The notes under the pieces are model-generated. The model was not told the origin of the DNA. It ran no database searches and saw nothing but the letters and a program-made list of their open reading frames with translations. From contig JAQGHQ010000463.1 of assembly GCA_028288765.1 (NCBI GenBank), forward strand, positions 1-32,876: DNA of 32,876 nucleotides, written 5' to 3'. Below, piece after piece: positions 14,059-21,284 of this stretch. This DNA is from Gemmataceae bacterium (lineage in GTDB: Bacteria > Planctomycetota > Planctomycetia > Gemmatales > Gemmataceae). The translations under genes and the position numbers were made by a program. Every line of letters begins with the position of its first letter. Positions within the stretch are counted from its first letter, which is position 1.

Positions 14059-17000
14059 ATGATAAGCGTATACCGCTGTTCCCGCGGTCACAACTGGACG
14101 CCCGCGCCGGGTGGCGCCGCCGGGTCGTGCCCGGTGTGCGGGGATACCGTGGCGGCCGACGCCACGCCGCCGGACGCCATGACGCTTACCCACGTCGTGA
14201 TCCCGGCCGCCCCCGCCGACCCGTCCTTCGCGTCCCTGGCCGGGGTCATTCCCACGTCCGAAGGCGATCCGTTCGCAGTCATGCGAGACCCCGGATTGCC
14301 CGAGGGGGCAGCTGGAGGCGACCCGGTGACGACGGAGTTCAACCCGTCGCCGGTGCCCGGGTACGAGATCCTGCACGAGCTCGGGCGGGGCGGGATGGGG
14401 GTGGTGTACAAGGCCCGGCAGATCGGCCTGAACCGCACGGTCGCGCTGAAGATGGTCCTGTCCGGCACCCACGCCGGCCCCACCGAGCGGGAACGGTTCC
14501 GGCGGGAGGCGCAGGCCGTGGCCGCCCTCCAGCACCCGCTCATCGTTCAGATTTTCGAGATCGGGGACGCGAACGGGCACCCCTATCTGGTGCTGGAATT
14601 CGTGGACGGGGGGAGCCTCGCCCAGCACCTCCAGGGGCAGCCGTGGGCCGCCCGCGACGCGGCCGAGCTGGTCGAGCAGCTCGCCCGGGCCGTTCACTAC
14701 GCGCACACGCAGGGGGTGGTCCACCGCGACCTGAAACCGGGGAACGTCCTGTTGGCGGGTGGGAGGGTGGCGAGGTGGCGGGGTGGTGAAGTCGGGAATG
14801 ACGGAGCCGCCACCACACCACCACACCACCCCGCCACCCCCAAGATCACCGACTTCGGCCTCGCCAAGAGGCTGGACGAGACGATCGGCGTGGACGGCGG
14901 GACGAGGACCGGGGCGGTGATGGGGACCCCGAGCTACATCGCCCCGGAACAGGCGTCCGGGAAGGTCCGCGAGGTCGGCCCGGGGGTGGACGTGTACGCG
15001 CTGGGCGCGATCCTGTACGAGCTCCTCACCGGCCGCCCGCCGTTCCGCGGCGAGACCCCGCTCGACACGGTCCTCCAGGTGCTGCACGACGACCCGGTCT
15101 CGCCGAAAAGCCTCCAGCCGACCGTGCCGTGGGACCTCCAGACGGTCTGCCTGAAGGCCCTGACGAAGAGCCCGGCGAAACGATACCCGTCCGCCCTCGC
15201 CCTGGCCGACGACCTCCGCCGGTTCCTGAACGGGGAGCCGATCCTGGCCCGCCCGCTGTCCGCCTGGGGGCGCGGGGTGAAGTGGGCCGGCCGCCACCCG
15301 GCCTGGGCCGTCCTCGCGGCGGTCACCGTGGCCGCGACCGTCGCGCTGGTCGCCGTCCTGTCCGTCTCCTACGCCCGCGTCCGCGACGCGGTCGCGCAGA
15401 AGGAGCTGGAGGCCGCCGCCGCCCGGACCGCGCGGGAACACGAGGCGGCGGAGCGGATGCGGGCCGAGGGGCTGGCGGCGGAGAACGAGAAGGCCCGGGG
15501 CGAGGCGGTCGAGCAGGCCGAACAGCTGAAGCGGGAGGCCGAGCGGTCGCGGCGCGCGGCCTACGCCCTCCAGCTCGCCCAGATCGCGGCCATGTGCGAG
15601 CGGGACCCGAAGCGGGCCCGGGCCCTCCTCGACGACCCCGGCCGGTGCCCGCCGGAACTCCGCGACTTCGCCTGGGCCTACCTCCGCCGCCTGTGCCGGC
15701 GGGAGGACCGGGTGTACGCCGATCACCCGAAGGACGACGCCCTGTACGCGGTCGCCGTCGCCCCGGGCGGGACGTTCGTCGCGACCGCCGGGCGGGACGG
15801 GCACGTGCGGGTGTGGGACCCGCGGACCGGGCGGACCTGGGCGGTCCTCGTCGGCCACTCCGGCCGCATCCTCGGGCTCGCGTTCAGCCCCGACGGCGGG
15901 GTGCTCGCGACCGCCGGGGGGGACCACACGGTCCGGCTCTGGGAGTTCCCGGCCGACATGCTCGACACGGCCCGGCGGGCGATGAACACCCTCACCTTCC
16001 TCCAGCCGATCGTCGGCCCGTTCCTGCTGCGGCCGGCCGTGACGCTGACCGACACGAATCGGAGCGAGGCGACCTGTGTGGCGTTCAGCCCGGACGGGCG
16101 GGCCCTCGCGGCGGGCCTGGGCGACGGCACGCTTAAAGTCTGGGACATCGGCGGGTGGCGGGCGAACGGCCTCGACGCGGCGGCGGCGGGCGGCCCCGCG
16201 GCGGTCGGCCTGGCGGCCGTCCGGGCCCGCGCGTCGCCGCAGAAAGTGTGGACCGACCGGGCGGTGGTCGCGCACAACGGGGCGGTCCGGTGTCTCGCGT
16301 TCTCCGATTCCAGTCGGCTGCTCGCGACCGGGGGGGACGACAAGACCGTCCGGGTGTGGCCGGCCGCCGGGGGCTCGCCCGTCCGGGTCATCGACGGGCA
16401 CGCGGACGCGGTCCTCGCGGTCGCCTTCACCCCTGGCGGCAAACTGCTCCTGACGGCGAACAACGGGAGTACCCCGACGGTCCGGCTCGTCGACACCGAC
16501 TCCTGGAAGGACGAGCGCCGGCTAATCGGGCACACCGCCGCGATCTACACCCTGGCGGTCAGCCCCGACGGCCAGCTGGTGGCGAGCGGCGGGTTCGACC
16601 GGACGGTCCGGCTGTGGGACCTGGACGAGCGAAAGGAGCGGGCCGTCCTCCTCGGGCACGAGCAAGGGGTGCGGGGGGTGGCGTTCGGGGCCGACCGGCG
16701 GGGGGTGGTATCGGCCGGGGCGGACGCCACGGCCCGGGTGTGGCAGACCGGGGTGCGGCCGAACGAGGCCACGGACGTGACCGGCCCGAAGGACGGGCTA
16801 CTGGCCGGGGCGGCGGTCGACGGGCCGGGTGGGACGTTCATCTTCGCGGACGGGACCGGGCGGGTGAGTGTCCGGCTGGCCGACGTGTTCGCGGGCCGGA
16901 CGAACACCCTCCCCGGGACGCTCCTGTTGTGGCCGGTGCCGATCGAGACCCTCACCCGGAGCCCGGTCCGCGCGGTCGCCGCCGCCCCGGACGGGCGGGC

Positions 17001-17799
17001 GGTGATCGGGGCGACGGCCGACGCCCTCCTCCTGTGGCGGATCTTCCAGTTCCGCCCCCGGGGCCGGGAGCCCGCGGGGGCGTTTCCGCTCCCGGTCGCG
17101 AAGCCGTCCCGGCTGCCGACCCCGAAACCGGTGTACTCCCTCGTCGTGAGCCCGGCGGGCAAGACCGTCGCGACCCTCGACGCCGACGGGGCCCGGGTGT
17201 GGGATCTGCCGGACTTCCCCTTCGTCCACGACCACGTGCCCGCGGTCCGTGCCCCGGCACCCGTCCTTCCCGCGCGCGACGCCCGCGACCTCGCCTTCTT
17301 CCCGAAGGGCGACCGGCTGGCGGTCGCGGTCGGAAGGGGGGTGCGGGTGGTCGACCTGTCCGGGAAGCTGCTGGCGGACCTGCCGGACGTGCATCCCGCG
17401 CGGGTCGAGGCGGTCGCGGTCGACCCGGAGGGCGAACAGGTGGCCACGGCGGACGCGGGCGGGCTCATCAAGGTGTGGCGGGTGCGGCCGGACGGCGGGC
17501 TGGCGCACCAGGCCGACCTTGTCGGGCATACGGACGCCGTGTTCAGCATGACCTTTACCCCCGGCGGGCGGACGCTCGCCTCCGGCGGGGCCGACCGGAC
17601 CATTGTGTTGTGGGACCCGATGACCGGGCAGGAACGGCTGGTCCTGACCGGGCACGCCGACCGGCTCGTCCGGGTGCAATTCACGGCCGACGGGCTGGGG
17701 CTGGTGACGATCGACCGCGACGGCGAGGTGAAGCGGTGGCGGGCCGAACCCCGCGACCCCCCGCGCCAACCCGCCGGGCCGGGGCCGCGGGCGAGGTGA
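14059..17799 (+). CDS. Membrane Ser/Thr protein kinase with WD40 propellers
   Basis: A 1246-residue receptor-like kinase. Residues 1-30 form a possible zinc ribbon (C7, H11, C28, C31 pattern in YRCSRGHNW and SCPVCGD). The Hanks kinase domain spans about 99-375: LGRGGMGVVYKA, Lys131 in VALK, HRDLKPGN with catalytic Asp224, ITDFG with Asp265, GTPSYIAPEQ. An unusual insert of about 20 residues (235-261) lies between the catalytic loop and DFG. One membrane helix (about 412-434) and a coiled coil (about 440-515) follow. Then come about 13 WD40 blades (555 to the end; e.g. VRLWD and VRVWP endings), enough for two seven-bladed propellers outside the membrane. The chosen ATG opens the zinc-ribbon motif; the longer upstream frame is antisense to the ankyrin gene. 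Confidence 0.93.
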   Translation: MISVYRCSRGHNWTPAPGGAAGSCPVCGDTVAADATPPDAMTLTHVVIPAAPADPSFASLAGVIPTSEGDPFAVMRDPGLPEGAAGGDPVTTEFNPSPVPGYEILHELGRGGMGVVYKARQIGLNRTVALKMVLSGTHAGPTERERFRREAQAVAALQHPLIVQIFEIGDANGHPYLVLEFVDGGSLAQHLQGQPWAARDAAELVEQLARAVHYAHTQGVVHRDLKPGNVLLAGGRVARWRGGEVGNDGAATTPPHHPATPKITDFGLAKRLDETIGVDGGTRTGAVMGTPSYIAPEQASGKVREVGPGVDVYALGAILYELLTGRPPFRGETPLDTVLQVLHDDPVSPKSLQPTVPWDLQTVCLKALTKSPAKRYPSALALADDLRRFLNGEPILARPLSAWGRGVKWAGRHPAWAVLAAVTVAATVALVAVLSVSYARVRDAVAQKELEAAAARTAREHEAAERMRAEGLAAENEKARGEAVEQAEQLKREAERSRRAAYALQLAQIAAMCERDPKRARALLDDPGRCPPELRDFAWAYLRRLCRREDRVYADHPKDDALYAVAVAPGGTFVATAGRDGHVRVWDPRTGRTWAVLVGHSGRILGLAFSPDGGVLATAGGDHTVRLWEFPADMLDTARRAMNTLTFLQPIVGPFLLRPAVTLTDTNRSEATCVAFSPDGRALAAGLGDGTLKVWDIGGWRANGLDAAAAGGPAAVGLAAVRARASPQKVWTDRAVVAHNGAVRCLAFSDSSRLLATGGDDKTVRVWPAAGGSPVRVIDGHADAVLAVAFTPGGKLLLTANNGSTPTVRLVDTDSWKDERRLIGHTAAIYTLAVSPDGQLVASGGFDRTVRLWDLDERKERAVLLGHEQGVRGVAFGADRRGVVSAGADATARVWQTGVRPNEATDVTGPKDGLLAGAAVDGPGGTFIFADGTGRVSVRLADVFAGRTNTLPGTLLLWPVPIETLTRSPVRAVAAAPDGRAVIGATADALLLWRIFQFRPRGREPAGAFPLPVAKPSRLPTPKPVYSLVVSPAGKTVATLDADGARVWDLPDFPFVHDHVPAVRAPAPVLPARDARDLAFFPKGDRLAVAVGRGVRVVDLSGKLLADLPDVHPARVEAVAVDPEGEQVATADAGGLIKVWRVRPDGGLAHQADLVGHTDAVFSMTFTPGGRTLASGGADRTIVLWDPMTGQERLVLTGHADRLVRVQFTADGLGLVTIDRDGEVKRWRAEPRDPPRQPAGPGPRAR
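14774..14838. repeat. Palindromic repeat inserted in frame in the kinase gene
   Basis: GGTGGCGGGGTGGTG (14774-14788) and CACCACCCCGCCACC (14824-14838) are a perfect 15-bp inverted pair with a 35-base centre. The segment encodes the extra loop between the kinase HRD and DFG motifs. The left arm is preceded by a near direct copy (GGTGGCGAGGTGGCGGGG). It looks like a short mobile hairpin element that kept the frame open. Confidence 0.75.
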
Positions 17800-17865
17800 G
17801 GCGTCGGGCAGGGTATGGCCTCCCGAATCGACCAGGCTTGGGGATAGCCGCAGGTTTTCCGGTCG

Positions 17866-19371
17866 TCACATCAGCACCCCCGCCACGGCGGCGTTGATCA
17901 GGGTGGCGAGGAACCCGACGAACAGGGCCTTCTTCCAGAGCTTGGCGAGGTCGGCCTGCCGGCTGCGGGCGATCGATCCGATCCCGCCGAGCTGGATACC
18001 CACCGAGGCGAAGTTCGCGAACCCGGTCAGGGCGAACACCGCCAGCAGCCGCGACCGATCGGATAGCCCGGCGAAGTCCGGGTTCTTGGTCAGCGTCACG
18101 TACGCCACGTGCTCGTTGGCCGCGAGCTTGATCCCCAACAGGCTCCCGACCTTGCCGGTCTCGGCCGGGTCCACCCCGAGCAGGAACGCGACCGGGGCGA
18201 ACACCCACCCGAATACGGTCTGGAGCTTCAGGTCGTCCGGCCACCAGCCGATCGATTCGGCCGGGAGCCCGTTCCGGATCAGCCCCGGCTTGATCCCGCT
18301 CAGGATGAGGTCGAACAGGGCGAGGAAAGCCAGGAAACCGATCAACATGGCGGCGACGTTCAGGGCCAGCTTCAGCCCGATCTTCACCCCGCCCGAGGCC
18401 GCGTGAATGACGTTCACGTACTGCGACGGGGCGTGGATCGGGGAATTGCCGGTGGTCTCCGGGGTCCCGGCCTCGGGGTAAACCAACTTCGCCAGGTAGA
18501 GGCTGCACGGGCACGCCATCACGCAGGTACACAGGATCGCGACCGGGTCGGCCCCGTAACTGATGTACACCGCCATCATCCCGCCGGAGATGTGCGCCAT
18601 CCCGCTACCCATCAGGGCGAGCAGCTCCGACCGCGTCATCCGCGGGACGAACGGTTTGACGATCAGCGGGGCCTCGGTCTGGCCCATGAAGACGTTCGCC
18701 GCCACCGACAGCGTCTCGGCCCCGCTCGTCCCCATCAGGTACATCATCACCCGGGCCATCAGCCTGACGAGCAGCTGGAGCACCCCGAGGTGGTAGAGGA
18801 CGCTGAAGAACGACGACACGAAGATGATCGGAGGGAGGGCCCGGAACGCGAACACGAACCCGTTGTCCGGGCCGAACACCCGGTCCATCGCGTCCCGGTC
18901 GGCGAGTCTGCCGAACACGAATCGCGCCCCCGCGTCGGACGCGTTCAGGAGGTGCCCGATCCCGCCCCCGACGGTCTTGAACCCCGCCTGCACCCATTCC
19001 GAGTGGATCACCGCGACCGCGAGCGTGAACTGGAGCCCGATCCCCCAGAGGAGGGTCTTCAGCCGGACCGACTGGAGGCTGCCGGAGGCCGCCGCGGCGA
19101 TACCCAGGAAGCACAGGATGCCGGCCCCCGCCTGGACGCGGTATCCCAGCGTGTGGTGCAGGGCGTGGGCGGCCAACCCGACCGCGACCACGCCCGCGCC
19201 GATCGCGACCCGCCACCGCCACGGGGTCGGGGGGAGCGGGGGTTCCTCGGGTGCGACCGGGTTGGTACGCCGGCCGGACTTGGGGTGTCGGGTCGGCGGG
19301 CGGACGGGTTCCGGGGGCGCGGCCGACTCGGCGGGCGGATCGGGGTTGCTCCCCGGGACGGGCGTGGTCAT
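17866..19371 (-). CDS. Concentrative nucleoside transporter (CNT/NupC family)
   Basis: Cation-coupled importer of nucleosides in the inner membrane. The diagnostic segment is GTSGAETLSVAANVFMGQTE, then APLIVKPFVPRMTRSELLAL and MAHISGGMMAVYISYG, which matches the CNT signature around the substrate site. ANEHVAYVTL and LTGFANFASVGIQLGGIGSI form the second conserved half. About 10-12 hydrophobic segments are visible. Residues 1-65 are a Pro-rich cytoplasmic lead. I start at ATG 19371 (501 residues), although an ATG at 19428 or a longer frame is open, and no clear ribosome-binding site decides it. It is convergent with the WD40 kinase and divergent from murB. Which nucleosides it carries cannot be read from sequence. 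Confidence 0.9.
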   Translation of the reverse strand: MTTPVPGSNPDPPAESAAPPEPVRPPTRHPKSGRRTNPVAPEEPPLPPTPWRWRVAIGAGVVAVGLAAHALHHTLGYRVQAGAGILCFLGIAAAASGSLQSVRLKTLLWGIGLQFTLAVAVIHSEWVQAGFKTVGGGIGHLLNASDAGARFVFGRLADRDAMDRVFGPDNGFVFAFRALPPIIFVSSFFSVLYHLGVLQLLVRLMARVMMYLMGTSGAETLSVAANVFMGQTEAPLIVKPFVPRMTRSELLALMGSGMAHISGGMMAVYISYGADPVAILCTCVMACPCSLYLAKLVYPEAGTPETTGNSPIHAPSQYVNVIHAASGGVKIGLKLALNVAAMLIGFLAFLALFDLILSGIKPGLIRNGLPAESIGWWPDDLKLQTVFGWVFAPVAFLLGVDPAETGKVGSLLGIKLAANEHVAYVTLTKNPDFAGLSDRSRLLAVFALTGFANFASVGIQLGGIGSIARSRQADLAKLWKKALFVGFLATLINAAVAGVLM

Positions 19372-19583
19372 GGGTGCCCCGCGTGGGGTGCGAGTGAGGG
19401 ACGGAAATCGGAGAGGGGGACGGTCCATGTTGTAGCTCTGGTCGGGCGTCTGTGAATAGCCGCGGGGCTCGCACCCGCACCGCGGTAACCGCAACCCGCG
19501 CGGCCGCGCCCGGCCCTTCCGCCCTTCACCCGTTCCCCCCTTCGGTCTAAGATGCCCCGGACCCGATGGCCCGGAGTGTTGCG

Positions 19584-20462
19584 ATGTCACTGGCCGACCA
19601 GTTCCCCGAGATCACGAAGCAGGGCGAGCCGCTCGCCCCGCACACCCACCTGAAGATCGGCGGCCCGGCGGAGTTCCTCGTCCGGCCCCGGTCGGTCGAC
19701 GAACTCCGGGACGTGTTCGCCGCCTGCCAGAAGGATAAGGTCCCGGTCCGGATGCTCGGCGGCGGGTTCAACCTGCTCGTCCGCGACGACCCCGTCCCGG
19801 GGGCGGTGGTCCGGCTCACCGCGCCGGCGTTCACCAAGCTCGAGTGTGACGGGAAGCGGGTCACCGCCGCCGGCGGCGGGCAGCTGTTCGACCTGATTGC
19901 GTTTTCCGTCCGGCACGGGCTGGCCGGGCTCGAAACGCTCGTCGGCATCCGGGGAACCGTCGGCGGGAGCGTCCGGTGTAACGTCGGGGACCGGTCGGGC
20001 GAGATCGGGCAGGCGGTCCAGCGGGTGACGGTCCTGACCGACACGGGGACGATCCAGGTCCGGACCCGCGACGAGCTCACGTTCTCCGAACACCAGAGCG
20101 ACCTCGACGAACCGGTGATCCTGGCCATCGAGTTCGAGCTGGACCGGGACAACCCCGAGGCGATCCTGAAGCGGATGCGGAAGGCGTGGATCCAGCGGAA
20201 GGGGGCTGAGCCGTTCAGTTTCCAGCACGCCGTCCGGCTGTTCCGCAACCCGCCGGCCCAGACGGCCGCGACGCTGATCGACCGGGCCGGGATGACGAAG
20301 GCCAAGGTCGGCGGGGCGGAGCTGAGCGAGCGGAACGCCAACTACGTCGTCGCCCACCCGGGCACCACCGCCGCCGACATCCTCCAGCTGGTCGACCTCG
20401 TCCGCGGCCGCGTCAAGGAGCGGACGGGGGTCGTTCTGGACCGGGAGCTGCACGTCTGGTGA
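19584..20462 (+). CDS. murB: MurB-type UDP-N-acetylenolpyruvoylglucosamine reductase, divergent active site
   Basis: MurB reduces the enolpyruvyl group to make UDP-MurNAc for peptidoglycan. The FAD-binding fold is seen: APHTHLKIGGPAEFLVRP, MLGGGFNLLV (usually GGGSN), LAGLETLVGIRGTVGGSV. The C-domain ends VGGAELSERNANYVVAHPG and DRELHVW, which keeps the terminal Glu (288). However, the residues that normally give proton donation differ: the 'YRxS' stretch reads SEHQS (168-172) and the 'AGSxFKNP' motif reads AVRLFRNP (216-223), with Arg218 in the place of catalytic Ser. The protein could be a diverged but working MurB or a relic. ATG 19584 is preferred because GGAG lies eight bases before it; ATG 19566 adds six residues. 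The FtsQ-like gene follows, as in dcw clusters. Confidence 0.85.
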   Translation: MSLADQFPEITKQGEPLAPHTHLKIGGPAEFLVRPRSVDELRDVFAACQKDKVPVRMLGGGFNLLVRDDPVPGAVVRLTAPAFTKLECDGKRVTAAGGGQLFDLIAFSVRHGLAGLETLVGIRGTVGGSVRCNVGDRSGEIGQAVQRVTVLTDTGTIQVRTRDELTFSEHQSDLDEPVILAIEFELDRDNPEAILKRMRKAWIQRKGAEPFSFQHAVRLFRNPPAQTAATLIDRAGMTKAKVGGAELSERNANYVVAHPGTTAADILQLVDLVRGRVKERTGVVLDRELHVW

Positions 20463-20481
20463 GGTCGCGGCGGTCTTTTTT

Positions 20482-20550
20482 GTAGGGCCGGCTGTGCCGG
20501 CCGCACCAGCCGGGGGCGGTCCACAGGGCGGCCGGCACAGCCGGCCCTAC
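20482..20550. repeat. 22-bp perfect inverted repeat between murB and the ftsQ-like gene
   Basis: Arms 20482-20503 (starting GTAGGGCCGGCTGTGCCGG) and 20529-20550 (ending CACAGCCGGCCCTAC) are exact reverse complements with a 25-base centre. A run of six T lies just before the left arm. The right arm recurs at 4-25. It could act as a terminator or attenuator between the two genes, but the copy number suggests a dispersed REP-like element. Confidence 0.9.
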
Positions 20551-20567
20551 GACAGGACTCACGTGCA

Positions 20568-21254
20568 GTGAGCCGGAGCAAGAAGCCCAGGAAGCCGAAG
20601 GACGCCGTCCCGCCCGCCGGCAGCTGGTGGCGGACCATGAGGCCGGCCGCCCTGGCCCTTCTCACGCTCGTGCTCGCGGGCGGTCTTCTCGCCGGACTTG
20701 GTCAACTCGGCGACGAGGCGTTGCGGCGGATCGGCCCGCGGGACCGCTACAAGGTCCGGTTCGTGGACGTCGAGTGCGACCCCCCCCCGAACACCAACCG
20801 CCCCACGTTCCTCGCCGAAGTCCGGTACGTCGGTAACTTCCCCGACACGTTCAACGCCTTGGACCCCGCCGACCGCGTCCGGTTATCGGCCGCGTTCGCT
20901 GCTCATCCCTGGGTCGAAGCCGTGGAGGGGGTCGCGGTCGAGCCGGCGACCCTGGTGCGGGTACGGTTGAAGTTCCGTACGCCCGTTCTCGCGGTGAAGG
21001 TGGACGGCGGTGCGGTCAGGCTCGTGGACGGGAACAAGGTGCTGTTGCCGGAGGCGGTGACGCCGCCGGGGGTGGCGGAGCTGGCGGACACGGTTCCCGT
21101 CCCGCCCACCCCGGCCGGGCAGGTGTGGGCCGACGAGACGGTGAAGCGGGCGGTCGAGGTGGTGGTGGCGTACAAGCCGACCCGGCTGGAGAAAATGGTG
21201 CGGGGCTGGCGCCTCACCCTCCCGGACGGGAGGGTGCTGCAAGTCGACCGGTGA
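20568..21254 (+). CDS. ftsQ: FtsQ-like cell-division protein (POTRA/FtsQ type)
   Basis: A bitopic inner-membrane protein of 228 residues: a basic cytoplasmic head (SRSKKPRKPK), one membrane helix (about 24-45), then an extracytoplasmic part. YKVRFVDVECDPPP at about 60-75 opens a POTRA-like domain. Next, AAFAAHPWVEAVEGVAVEPATLVRVRL, LKFRTPVLAVKV and GGAVRLVDGNKVLLPE match the FtsQ/DivIB beta domain pattern (hydrophobic strand, 'R.P.a', 'lvd..G..l'). In division FtsQ links FtsB/FtsL to the septal synthase. It starts at a GTG (20568), as no ATG precedes the membrane helix with the basic head. The neighbouring murB supports a cell-wall/division role. FtsZ is often missing in planctomycetes, so its partners here may be unusual. 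Confidence 0.7.
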   Translation: MSRSKKPRKPKDAVPPAGSWWRTMRPAALALLTLVLAGGLLAGLGQLGDEALRRIGPRDRYKVRFVDVECDPPPNTNRPTFLAEVRYVGNFPDTFNALDPADRVRLSAAFAAHPWVEAVEGVAVEPATLVRVRLKFRTPVLAVKVDGGAVRLVDGNKVLLPEAVTPPGVAELADTVPVPPTPAGQVWADETVKRAVEVVVAYKPTRLEKMVRGWRLTLPDGRVLQVDR

Positions 21255-21284
21255 CGCCTGCGGCCGGGCGCCTCATGGCCGGCG

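Noticed and set aside
13897..16401. An 834-codon open frame on the minus strand
   Set aside because: It lies opposite the WD40 kinase, which has clear kinase and propeller motifs. The product is low-complexity Arg/Gly/Pro and is a shadow.
20482..20550. Considered as a phage attachment site or CRISPR-like unit
   Set aside because: Only one inverted pair, with no spacers, integrase or cas genes nearby.
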